Below are positions 8,157 through 15,871 of a stretch of 39,164 nt of DNA, piece after piece. The DNA is taken from positions 1 through 39,164 of the forward strand of contig DATAFF010000029.1 of the NCBI GenBank assembly GCA_036257595.1, given 5' to 3'. The stretch is from DATAFF01 sp036257595. Lineage in GTDB: Bacteria; Pseudomonadota; Alphaproteobacteria; Rhizobiales; Aestuariivirgaceae. How positions within the stretch are numbered: position 1 is the stretch's first letter; the number at the start of each line of letters is the position of its first letter. Position numbers and translations under genes: made by a program. Below the pieces are notes generated by a model. It ran no database searches. It saw nothing but the letters and a program-made list of their open reading frames with translations, and was not told the DNA's origin.

Positions 8157-10223
8157 TCAATCTCCTGTTGTCTGGCGCAGCCTGATCAGAGCATCGACCG
8201 CGATTGCGCCCTGGCCTGGCGGCAGGACCATCAGAGGATTGACGTCGAGCTCTTCGAGATAGGGGGCGTGGGCCTCGGCAAAGCGCGCGACCGCCTCGAT
8301 GGCAGCAATCACCGCGGCACGGTCGCCCCGCCTGCCGCGGAAGCCATCGATCAGCGCTGAAACGCGCAGGCGCCCGAGCGCCCGGTCGATCTCCTGACGC
8401 GAGGTCGGAAGCAGCAGCGTCACCGTATCCTTGAGAAGCTCGGTCAGGACGCCGCCGGCGCCGATGACGAGGGCAAGGCCGAATTGCGAGTCGCTCTTGA
8501 TGCCGATGATGAGCTCGCAGACGGCGCCGATGACCATCTTCTCGATCAGGACTTCGCTGGCAAGCGCCTGCATCCGCAGCGCGCTGTCCCGCACCTCTTC
8601 CGGGCTCTTGAGATCGAGGGCGACGCCGCCCGCCTCGGTCTTGTGGGAGAGCGCGCCGCTCGATGCCTTCACCGTGACAGGAAGGCCGAGCCGGCGTGCT
8701 GCATCGGCGGCGTCGAGGGGTGCCGCGATGACGCCGTCGGGTATGGCAAGGCCGGCGGCGGCCAGCAACATCTTCGCCTGATATTCGGTCAGCGGTCTTG
8801 CGCCATGGCCGAGACGCTCCGGCCGGGACAGTTTCGGCACCGGCTCGTTGCGGGCCCAGGCGGCGCCGATCGCGGCTGCCGCCTCGAAGGCGGCCAGCGC
8901 GTCATCAAGCCCGGCCATCGGCGCAATGCCGCTGGCTGACAGCTGCCCCGCGACCGATTCGGGGAGGCATTCGGGCAGCGTGGCGACGACGGCGGAACGG
9001 GCGCCGGTGCGGCCGGCGGCGTCGATCATCGCATCGATCGCCATGAGCCAGCCGGCAGTATTGATGTTGGGCGCGGTCGGCGTGTCGAGGAGCAGCATGC
9101 CGACATCGAAGCCGCCCGCCAGCACGGCGGCGAAGGTATCGGCCAGCTTCTCCCGGTTGCCCCAGATAAAGGTGTGATAATCGAGAGGATTGTCGATCGC
9201 GACATAGTCGCTGAGCGTCGCCGCGACCCGGGCCGCGGTGGTGGATGCGAAGGGCGGGAATTCGAGCTTGCGGTCGAGCGCCAGGTCGGCGACCAGGGCC
9301 GCCTCGCCGCCGGAGCAACTCATCGAGACGCAGCGTCCGCCAGCGAGGGCGCCGCCATGATGGAGGAATTTCAGGGTCTCGACGAATTGGGTGATCGTCT
9401 TCACCCGGGCCACGCCATAGCGCTCAAACAGCGCATCGTAGAGCGTGTCCGAACCGGCAAGCGAGCTCGTATGGCTCATCGCCACCTTTGCCCCCTGTTC
9501 GGAGCGGCCAGTCTTGAGGGCGATGACCGGCTTGCGGTGACTGCGTGCCTTGACCATGGCGGCGGCAAAGTTGATCGGATCGCGCAAGCCTTCGATATGC
9601 AGCCCGATGGCGGTGATCCGGTCGTCGCCGGCGAGGGCATCGAGCAGGGCAGCGATGTCGATGTCGGCCTGGTTGCCGAGCGTGTAGATGGCGGCAAGCG
9701 GCAGGCCACGCCGCGTCATGGTGAAATTGATGGCGATATTGCCTGACTGGGTGATGATGGCGACACCACGCTCGCGTGGCTCCCCGCCATACTCGTCGGG
9801 CCACAGGCTGGTCTTGCCGATGAAGTTGATGAAGCCGTAGCAGTTCGGCCCCATGATCGGCATGCCGGCGGCGGCGCGCACCAGCTCGGCCTGCAGCGCC
9901 GGGCCGTCGCCGCCGATCTCGGCAAAGCCCGAGGCATAGACCACCGCACCGCCGCTGCCGCGGCGGGCAAGCTCGCCGACGATCTCGATGGTCGGCTCGC
10001 GCTTGACCGAGATGAAAGCGGCATCCGGCGCCTCCGGCAGCGCGGCGACGCTCGCATGGCAATCGACGCCGCCGAGACTCGATCGCCTGGGGTTTACGGC
10101 ATAGAGCCGGCCGGCAAAGCCGAGGGCGCGAGTCTTGACCAGCGCGATCTCGGCTTCGGTGCCGCCGATGAAGGCGATCGAGCTCGGCCAGAGGAGGCGT
10201 GTCAGCGGGACGGGCTGGCTCAT
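8157..10223 (-). CDS. NDP-forming acyl-CoA ligase, fused alpha/beta subunits
   Basis: A 688-residue one-chain enzyme of the acetyl-CoA synthetase (ADP-forming) family. Domains in order are a CoA-binding Rossmann domain (about 1-130, starting TRLLWPSSIAFIGG), the CoA-ligase domains with the phospho-histidine loop MSHTSSLAGSD (near residue 250), and a C-terminal ATP-grasp domain (about 470-688; VTVKASSGALSHKTEAGGV, ELDVNPLMV). Such enzymes activate a carboxylate with ATP and CoA through a phosphohistidine, giving ADP. The gene lies 3 nt after the acyl-CoA dehydrogenase and 7 nt before caiD. It probably activates gamma-butyrobetaine or crotonobetaine, taking the place of the AMP-forming CaiC. 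That substrate is inferred from context only. Confidence 0.85.
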   Translation of the reverse strand: MSQPVPLTRLLWPSSIAFIGGTEAEIALVKTRALGFAGRLYAVNPRRSSLGGVDCHASVAALPEAPDAAFISVKREPTIEIVGELARRGSGGAVVYASGFAEIGGDGPALQAELVRAAAGMPIMGPNCYGFINFIGKTSLWPDEYGGEPRERGVAIITQSGNIAINFTMTRRGLPLAAIYTLGNQADIDIAALLDALAGDDRITAIGLHIEGLRDPINFAAAMVKARSHRKPVIALKTGRSEQGAKVAMSHTSSLAGSDTLYDALFERYGVARVKTITQFVETLKFLHHGGALAGGRCVSMSCSGGEAALVADLALDRKLEFPPFASTTAARVAATLSDYVAIDNPLDYHTFIWGNREKLADTFAAVLAGGFDVGMLLLDTPTAPNINTAGWLMAIDAMIDAAGRTGARSAVVATLPECLPESVAGQLSASGIAPMAGLDDALAAFEAAAAIGAAWARNEPVPKLSRPERLGHGARPLTEYQAKMLLAAAGLAIPDGVIAAPLDAADAARRLGLPVTVKASSGALSHKTEAGGVALDLKSPEEVRDSALRMQALASEVLIEKMVIGAVCELIIGIKSDSQFGLALVIGAGGVLTELLKDTVTLLLPTSRQEIDRALGRLRVSALIDGFRGRRGDRAAVIAAIEAVARFAEAHAPYLEELDVNPLMVLPPGQGAIAVDALIRLRQTTGD

Positions 10224-10226
10224 CGG

Positions 10227-11390
10227 TCAACCGCCAAGCGGGCGCAGCAATGACCGCGAGATGATGTGGCGCTGGATCTCGCTCGTGCCTTCCCAGATGC
10301 GCTCCACCCGGGCATCGCGCCAGATTCGCTCGAGCGGCAGGTCGTCCATGAGCCCCATGCCACCATGAATCTGGATGGCCTCGTCGGCGATGAAGGCCAG
10401 CACCTCGGTGGCCTTGAGCTTGGCCATCGCCATATCCATGTCGGTCACCGTCTTCTGGTCGAACTTCCATGCCGCGTCGAGGGTGAGCAGCTCGGCCGCC
10501 CTGAGCTCGACCGCCATGTCGGCAAGCTTGAAGGAGACGCCCTGGAACTTGCCGATCTGCTGGCCGAACTGCTTGCGGTCGATGGACCATTGCAGCGCAT
10601 GGCCGAGTGCCCGCTCGGCGCGGCCAAGGCAGGTGGCGGCGACCTGGAGCCGGGTGGCGCCGAGCCACTCATTGGCCACCTCGAAGCCCTGGTGAACCTC
10701 GCCAAGCACCTGGCTCGCCGGCACGCGGCAGTCGTCGAATTCGAGAATCGCATTGTTGTAGCCGCGATGCGAGACATTGCGGTAGCCCGGACGCACCTGG
10801 AATCCCGGCGTTCCCTTGTCGATCAGGAAGGCGGTGATGAGCTTCTTCCTGCCGCGCGGGGTCTCCTCCTCGCCCGACGCTGCGAACAGGATCACGAAAT
10901 CGGCAACATCGGCATGGCTGATGAAATGCTTGACCCCATTGATGATGAAATCGGAGCCGTCGCGGACCGCCGAGGTCTTCATGCTGCGGATGTCGGAGCC
11001 GGCGCCCGGCTCGGTCATCGCCAGGCAGTCGGATTTCTCGCCGCTGACGCAGGGCAGGAGATAGCGCTGGCGCTGCTCGCCGACACAGGCCATGAGGATG
11101 TTCGAGGGTCGCCCGACACAGTTCCAATGAAGGGCGAAATTGGCCTTGCCGAGCTCCTTCTCGTAAAGCACCCAGCTCACCGTATCGAGACCGGCGCCGC
11201 CGACCTCGGCCGGCATGTTGGCGGCATAGAGCCCGGCATCGATCGCCTTGCGCTTCAGCTCCTCCCGCAATTCCGGCCGGAGCTCGCCGGTGCGCTCGAC
11301 CTCGCTTTCGTGGGGGTAGAGCTCGTTCTCCACGAAAGATCGCGTGGTCTCGACGATCATTCGCTGTTCTTCGGTCAGGGCGAAATTCAT
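10227..11390 (-). CDS. Acyl-CoA dehydrogenase (probable gamma-butyrobetainyl-CoA)
   Basis: Start taken at ATG 11390, with AAGGGA nine bases upstream; an in-frame GTG 11417 would add nine residues not expected for the family. The 387-residue protein begins MNFALTEEQRMIVET and contains the FAD site MTEPGAGSDIRSMKTSA. The substrate-side NGVKHFISHADVADF and the C-terminal IQIHGGMGLMDDLPLERIWRD follow. The catalytic base is the Glu of RIWEGTSEIQR. It needs FAD and passes electrons to ETF. In this operon the likely substrate is gamma-butyrobetainyl-CoA, giving crotonobetainyl-CoA, the role of CaiA in enterobacteria. A general short-chain acyl-CoA dehydrogenase is the alternative. Confidence 0.9.
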   Translation of the reverse strand: MNFALTEEQRMIVETTRSFVENELYPHESEVERTGELRPELREELKRKAIDAGLYAANMPAEVGGAGLDTVSWVLYEKELGKANFALHWNCVGRPSNILMACVGEQRQRYLLPCVSGEKSDCLAMTEPGAGSDIRSMKTSAVRDGSDFIINGVKHFISHADVADFVILFAASGEEETPRGRKKLITAFLIDKGTPGFQVRPGYRNVSHRGYNNAILEFDDCRVPASQVLGEVHQGFEVANEWLGATRLQVAATCLGRAERALGHALQWSIDRKQFGQQIGKFQGVSFKLADMAVELRAAELLTLDAAWKFDQKTVTDMDMAMAKLKATEVLAFIADEAIQIHGGMGLMDDLPLERIWRDARVERIWEGTSEIQRHIISRSLLRPLGG

Positions 11391-11426
11391 GGCCGACAAT
11401 CCCTTGCTCGACGGCACCTTGGCCGT

Positions 11427-12197
11427 TCACTCGGTATGATATGTCTCGGTATTGCCATCGACGGCAATGGCCTGGCCCGAAATCATCGCCGCCGCCGGCG
11501 AGGCCAGGAACAGGGCGAGCGCGGCAATCTCCTGTGGGCGCACGAAGCGATTGAGCGACACGCCCTTGGTGTATTCGGCGCGAAGTTCCGCCTGGCTGCG
11601 GCCCGAGGTGCGCGACTCGGCAGCGATCACGCGATCCATCCGGTCGCCCTCGACGGCGCCGGGGCAGATGGCGTTGACGCGGATGTTCCAGCGGCCGACC
11701 TCGACGGCTAAAGATTTGGTGAGGCCGATCACGCCCCATTTGGCGGCGGCATAAGGGGTGCGGAAGGGCAGGCCGAAAAGGCCGGCGGTCGAGGAGATGT
11801 TGATGATGCAGCCCGAGCGCTGATCCTTCATCAGCGGCACGGCGCGGCGGCAGGTCAGGAATTGCGCATCGAGGCAGACGGTCAGGCACTCGCGCCAGCC
11901 CTCGAAATCCATGTCCTCGACGGTGGCGGTCGGGCCGGCGATGCCGGCATTGTTGACGAGGACGTCGAGGCCATCGACGGCGTCTACCGTATCGTCGAAC
12001 CAGGTGTCGATCGTATCCTCGTCGCGGACATCGACCGGCGTGGTGACGATCTCGGGATAGTCGTCATTGAGCCGGGACAGCGCCTCTTCGTCGATGTCGC
12101 TCGCATGGACACGGTGCCCTTCATCGGCGAAGGCGCGGGCGATGGCGGCACCGATGCCGGTTCCGGCAGCCGTGATCATCACCCGCAGCTTGCTCAT
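11427..12197 (-). CDS. SDR-family dehydrogenase
   Basis: A 256-residue classical short-chain dehydrogenase. The cofactor loop is TAAGTGIGAAIARAF (residues 9-23), with D34 after strand 2 (ASDIDE) favouring NAD over NADP. NNAG follows, the catalytic Ser lies in INISSTAG, the catalytic pair in PYAAAKWG (YxxxK), and the C-terminal SGQAIAVDGN is typical. The start overlaps the stop of the carnitine dehydrogenase gene by ATGA. In a carnitine block it could be a D-carnitine dehydrogenase, or a 3-hydroxybutyrate dehydrogenase handling the acetoacetate released by the cleavage enzyme. The sequence does not decide between these. Confidence 0.85.
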   Translation of the reverse strand: MSKLRVMITAAGTGIGAAIARAFADEGHRVHASDIDEEALSRLNDDYPEIVTTPVDVRDEDTIDTWFDDTVDAVDGLDVLVNNAGIAGPTATVEDMDFEGWRECLTVCLDAQFLTCRRAVPLMKDQRSGCIINISSTAGLFGLPFRTPYAAAKWGVIGLTKSLAVEVGRWNIRVNAICPGAVEGDRMDRVIAAESRTSGRSQAELRAEYTKGVSLNRFVRPQEIAALALFLASPAAAMISGQAIAVDGNTETYHTE

Positions 12198-13741
12198 TCG
12201 AGCGCCCTTCGACCGCTGCCGTCGGACGCCGATGCAGAAGGTTTGCGCCGCGTGGCCGGCTTCGGCTTGGGCACGCGCATGATGCGGCCGAGCTCCGCAG
12301 GCCTGTCGAGACCGCGATGGGCCTCGGCGATGGCCGCGAGCGCCGCCGCCTGCTCTGGCGGAATCGGGCTTGCCTTAGCGGCCTTGGAGTCGACATGGAG
12401 CAGCATCTGCTCGGCGCTCGCGACCAGCTCGCGGCGGCGGAACATGTGGTGGAACAGATGCATGCGCTTGTCGTCGAAGCCGATCAACTGGATCTCGACG
12501 GCGAGCGGCTGGCCGGCCTTCAGCTCGCGGAAGAAATTCATATGGGTCTCGACCGTGTAAAAGCTGCGTCCCGATGCGCGATAGCTCTCGTCGTCGCCGA
12601 TGAAGCGGAACAGCATATCGGTGGCCTCGCCGAAGGCGGTGAGATAGGCCGCCTCGGTCATGTGGCCATTATAGTCGAGCCATGAGGGATCGACAGTTCC
12701 CTTCCAGCTCTTGAGCGGAGCGGCGACCTTGGCGCCGGGCTTCCAGCGCTTGACGGGCTGGGGGTTGGTCCTTGCCGCTTCGTCCTCGCGGGCAAGAGCC
12801 AGGCCGGCACCGATCCGGTGCTGCTTCAGCAGCCGCAAGAGATCGACGAGGACGTCGTTGCGCTTGGCCTCGATCTCCGCCACCGAGCGCCCGGCGGCCT
12901 GGGCCTCGCAGCCCTCGATCAGCCGACGTTCCAGCTTGTCGCTCCATTTGGGATAGCGCAGATCGGTCCAGGGCAGCTCCAGGCTCGGGTCGAACTGGCG
13001 GATGAAGTCGCGCATGCCGCCTGGTCCGCCCGCCAGATGATAGGTCATGAACGACCCCATGAAGGCCCAGCGCAGCCCGGCCGAGTAGGTGATGGCATCG
13101 TCGATGTCGCCGGTCGAGCCGACATCCTTGTTCAGGCAGTGCAGCGCCTCGCGCCACAGCGCCTCCTGCAGGCGGTCGCAGATATAGCCGGGGATCTCCT
13201 TTTTCAGCCGGAGCACGTGCATGCCGATCGAGGTGTAGAAGGCGTCCGCCCGATCCATGAAGGCGGTGCTGGTCTCCTTGCCGGGAACGGTCTCGACAAG
13301 CGGCAGGAGGTAGACCGGGTTGAACGGGTGGCCGATCAGCACCCGCTCGGGATGGGGGCATTGCGACTGGAGCCGCGACGGCAGAAATCCCGATGATGAC
13401 GAGGCGATGATGACGTCGGGCCGGGCGATCTCGCCGATCTCGCGGAACAGGCGGATCTTCAGCTCTTCGCGTTCGGGGGCGGCCTCCTGGACGAAATCGG
13501 CGGCCTTCGCCATGTCGCTGAGCGAGGTGGTGAAGGTGAGCTTGCCGAGGCGGGCGGGCTTGCGGCCGAGGAGCCGCTCCATGGACGGCCAGGCGACGTC
13601 GATGGCCGCCTTGAGCTTCGCCTCGGCGGCCGGCGCCGGGTCGAAGGCGATGACATCGACGCCGCGGATGAGGAGCCGGGCCGCCCAGCCAGCACCGATC
13701 AGGCCGGTGCCGGCGATGCCGACGGTTGCGATCTCGCCCAT
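12194..13741 (-). CDS. lcdH: L-carnitine dehydrogenase fused to betainyl-CoA thioesterase
   Basis: A 515-residue two-domain protein. Residues 1 to about 320 are a 3-hydroxyacyl-CoA-dehydrogenase-type NAD domain: IAGTGLIGAGWAA, then ASSSSGFLPS, HPFNPVYLLPLVE and AGLRWAFMGSFMTYHLAGG, features of carnitine 3-dehydrogenase. Residues about 345-480 are a hotdog thioesterase domain (WLDYNGHMTEAAYL, VETHMNFFRELKAG). The fusion is known in alphaproteobacterial carnitine users, where pseudomonads have two separate genes. Expected reactions are L-carnitine + NAD+ to 3-dehydrocarnitine, and hydrolysis of betainyl-CoA to glycine betaine. A basic low-complexity tail of about 25 residues follows the thioesterase domain. 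The upstream cleavage enzyme lies four bases away. Confidence 0.93.
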   Translation of the reverse strand: MGEIATVGIAGTGLIGAGWAARLLIRGVDVIAFDPAPAAEAKLKAAIDVAWPSMERLLGRKPARLGKLTFTTSLSDMAKAADFVQEAAPEREELKIRLFREIGEIARPDVIIASSSSGFLPSRLQSQCPHPERVLIGHPFNPVYLLPLVETVPGKETSTAFMDRADAFYTSIGMHVLRLKKEIPGYICDRLQEALWREALHCLNKDVGSTGDIDDAITYSAGLRWAFMGSFMTYHLAGGPGGMRDFIRQFDPSLELPWTDLRYPKWSDKLERRLIEGCEAQAAGRSVAEIEAKRNDVLVDLLRLLKQHRIGAGLALAREDEAARTNPQPVKRWKPGAKVAAPLKSWKGTVDPSWLDYNGHMTEAAYLTAFGEATDMLFRFIGDDESYRASGRSFYTVETHMNFFRELKAGQPLAVEIQLIGFDDKRMHLFHHMFRRRELVASAEQMLLHVDSKAAKASPIPPEQAAALAAIAEAHRGLDRPAELGRIMRVPKPKPATRRKPSASASDGSGRRALE

Positions 13742-13745
13742 GGGA

Positions 13746-14633
13746 TCACCGTTGCCTGAGCTTCAGAATGTCGCGCGCCTCGGCCGGAGTGGCGACCGTG
13801 GTGCCGATCAGCTCGAGAATCTTGACCGCGCGCTCGACCAGGGTGCCGTTCGAGGCATAGACGCCCTTTTCGAGCCACAGATTGTCCTCGAGGCCGACCC
13901 GGACATGGCCGCCGAGAAACGCCGCCTGGGCGACCATCGGCATCTGGTTGCGGCCAATGCCGAACGCTGCCCAGATGGCGTTGGGCGGCAGCTCGCCGAC
14001 TTGATAGACCAATGTCGCGGGGTTGCAGGGGGCGCCCCAGGGGATGCCCAGGCAGAGCTGGAAGAGCGGCGGGTCGTCGATAAGGCCCTCGGCGCAAAGC
14101 TGCTTGGCAAACCAGAGATTGCCGGAATCGAAGATCTCCATCTCGGGCTTGACGCCGTAGGACTGGATGAGCCGTGCCTGCTCCCGGAGCTGCTGCGGCG
14201 TCTGGACGACAATGCCGTTGCCGTCGCCGAAATTGAGCGAGCCGCAGTCGAGGGTGCAGATCTCGGGCCGGAGCTCGGCGACATGGAGCAGCCGCTCGAC
14301 CGGTCCGACCAGGTCGGTGCCGGGGCCGAAGTTCTTGGGCTTCTCGCCGGCGCCGATTTCCAGGTCGCCACCCATCCCGGCGGTCAGGTTGACGATGACG
14401 TCCTTGTTGCGCTCGCGTATGCGCTCGACCACCTCCCGGTAAAGATGGACCCCCCGGGCGCCCTTGCCGGTCTCGGGATCGCGAACATGGCAATGAACCA
14501 CCGCGGCGCCGGCCGCGGCGGCCTCGAGCGCCGATGCGGTGATGTCGCGCGGCTTCACGGGTATCGCCGGATGTCTGCCGACGGTGTCACCCGCCCCGGT
14601 GACGGCGCAGGTGATGATGACCTTGGGATTCAT
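13746..14633 (-). CDS. Beta-keto acid cleavage enzyme (BKACE), probable 3-dehydrocarnitine cleavage
   Basis: A 295-residue TIM-barrel enzyme of the former DUF849 family. It starts KVIITCAVTGAGDT and has the metal ligands H47-C-H49 (VVHCHVRDPETG), then NLTAGMGGD, DCGSLNFG and MEIFDSGNLWF, plus a late VRVGLEDNLW. Family members condense acetyl-CoA with a beta-keto acid and split it. With 3-dehydrocarnitine the products are betainyl-CoA and acetoacetate. As first gene of the block, four bases before the carnitine dehydrogenase/thioesterase, that substrate is strongly suggested. A 6-bp inverted repeat lies 29 bases upstream of its start. Confidence 0.92.
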   Translation of the reverse strand: MNPKVIITCAVTGAGDTVGRHPAIPVKPRDITASALEAAAAGAAVVHCHVRDPETGKGARGVHLYREVVERIRERNKDVIVNLTAGMGGDLEIGAGEKPKNFGPGTDLVGPVERLLHVAELRPEICTLDCGSLNFGDGNGIVVQTPQQLREQARLIQSYGVKPEMEIFDSGNLWFAKQLCAEGLIDDPPLFQLCLGIPWGAPCNPATLVYQVGELPPNAIWAAFGIGRNQMPMVAQAAFLGGHVRVGLEDNLWLEKGVYASNGTLVERAVKILELIGTTVATPAEARDILKLRQR

Positions 14634-14661
14634 GGGTGTTCTGGCTCCTCGCTCCCTCGAA

Positions 14662-14681
14662 CTTGCCGGAGTTTAGGCAAG
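14662..14681. promoter_or_regulatory. Possible operator upstream of the carnitine block
   Basis: Perfect inverted repeat: CTTGCC at 14662-14667 and GGCAAG at 14676-14681 with an 8-bp spacer. It lies in the 99-bp gap between the DUF4864-type gene and the first gene of the carnitine block, both on the minus strand. The 20-bp dyad has the size of a dimeric repressor site. No -10/-35 pair was clear. A chance match is possible. Confidence 0.3.
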
Positions 14682-14732
14682 ACTGGCGGGCGGACTTTGT
14701 CTTTTGCGACATAGGTTGAAAGTCCCCCGCCA

Positions 14733-15191
14733 TCACGCCGGAACAGTGAGCCCCGAAGCGCGGGCATCGACCCCCTCGAGCTCCTTCAGGATCACTCCCG
14801 ATATGCGCCAGGTGCCGTCAGGCTGGCGCTCGAAGGCATAGAGCGCCGTCCAGCTCTTGCCGGCCTTGTCGAGGATGGTCACGACCTGGGTCGGACGACC
14901 GTTCGTCTCCGCGGTCACCGGACCGAAGGTGAAGCTCTGGGGATCGATGACTGGCTGGTAGCCGCGGCGGACCATCTCCATGAACGTTTCCGGGTTGCCG
15001 AATTGGCGGTTGAGGGTGGGGGAGGCGAAGGAGAACGCCTTGGCGCCGTCACCACTCCGGAAAGCCTCGATCTGGCTCGAAATGATGCTCCGGAACGCCG
15101 CCTGGTCGCTGTCGGAAGGCGTCTGGGCCGCTGCCGGGCCGACGAGGCCGAGAACGATGAGCAGGACCAGCACTGTCTGACGGTGGAGCAT
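14733..15191 (-). CDS. DUF4864-type exported protein
   Basis: A 152-residue protein with a clear Sec signal peptide: basic HR start, hydrophobic core VLVLLIVLGLVG, and AAAQ cleavage near residue 23. The mature part (AFRSIISSQIEAFRSGDGAKAFSFASP, then GYQPV and a C-terminal W+ISGV strand) fits the small alpha+beta periplasmic family DUF4864, a cone-like NTF2-type fold. No catalytic residues are evident and the function is unknown. It lies upstream of the carnitine block on the same strand but is separated from it by 99 bp, so it may have its own transcript. Confidence 0.75.
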   Translation of the reverse strand: MLHRQTVLVLLIVLGLVGPAAAQTPSDSDQAAFRSIISSQIEAFRSGDGAKAFSFASPTLNRQFGNPETFMEMVRRGYQPVIDPQSFTFGPVTAETNGRPTQVVTILDKAGKSWTALYAFERQPDGTWRISGVILKELEGVDARASGLTVPA

Positions 15192-15374
15192 GCTGCCTCC
15201 TTTCGGCGGTGCGCTGCCAGCTTACCGGGCATGATAGCGCAAGTCGCGGGGTTTGCTTGACCGCCTTCGGCAAGTGAAGCAAGCTTCCGGCACCAGCGGA
15301 TTCCGCGGCCACACTGCCCAGGACTGGATAAGAAGAAGCTTGAAGTGGTCCCCGCGGTCATCAGGGAGGATGGA

Positions 15375-15839
15375 ATGCCCGTCGTGGCAATAACAGTGAA
15401 TGGAAGCAAGGTCTCCGGCGACGTCGAGGGCCGGACCCTGCTCGTCGATTTCTTGCGGAACCAGCTCAACCTCACCGGCACCCATGTCGGTTGCGACACC
15501 AGCCAGTGCGGCGCCTGCACGGTGCTGATCGACGGCCGGGCAGTCAAGAGCTGCACGGTGCTGGCAGCTTCCTGCGGCGGCGCGGAAGTGACCACCATCG
15601 AGGGACTGGCGCGGAACGGCAAGCTCCATCCGATGCAGGAGGCGTTCCGCGAGCATCACGGGCTGCAATGCGGCTTCTGCACCCCGGGCATGATCATGAC
15701 GGCCGTCGACATGGTCAGCCGCAAGGGCAAATCGCTTTCCGAGGAAACGGTGCGCCATGAGCTCGAGGGCAATATCTGCCGCTGCACCGGCTACCACAAT
15801 ATCGTCAAGGCGATTCAGGCCGGCGCTTCGCGCATGTAG
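15375..15839 (+). CDS. coxS: CO-dehydrogenase-type small subunit, two [2Fe-2S] clusters
   Basis: A 154-residue iron-sulfur subunit of a molybdenum hydroxylase, passing electrons from Mo to FAD. ATG 15375 follows an AGGGAGGA at 15363-15370; an in-frame upstream GTG 15345 is less likely. Plant-type cluster ligands are C40, C45, C48 and C60 (VGCDTSQCGACTVLIDG). The second, alpha-helical domain binds its cluster with C99, C102, C135 and C137 (QCGFCTPGM, NICRCTGYH). The length is normal. It is followed 32 bp later by the large subunit, giving the S-L-M order of form II clusters. Confidence 0.94.
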   Translation: MPVVAITVNGSKVSGDVEGRTLLVDFLRNQLNLTGTHVGCDTSQCGACTVLIDGRAVKSCTVLAASCGGAEVTTIEGLARNGKLHPMQEAFREHHGLQCGFCTPGMIMTAVDMVSRKGKSLSEETVRHELEGNICRCTGYHNIVKAIQAGASRM

Positions 15840-15871
15840 TCGCGACACGGCCGAGGCGAGGAGTTGAGATC

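Noticed and set aside
10266..11711. 481-residue plus-strand frame
   Set aside because: Antisense to the acyl-CoA dehydrogenase and SDR genes; composition of a shadow frame.
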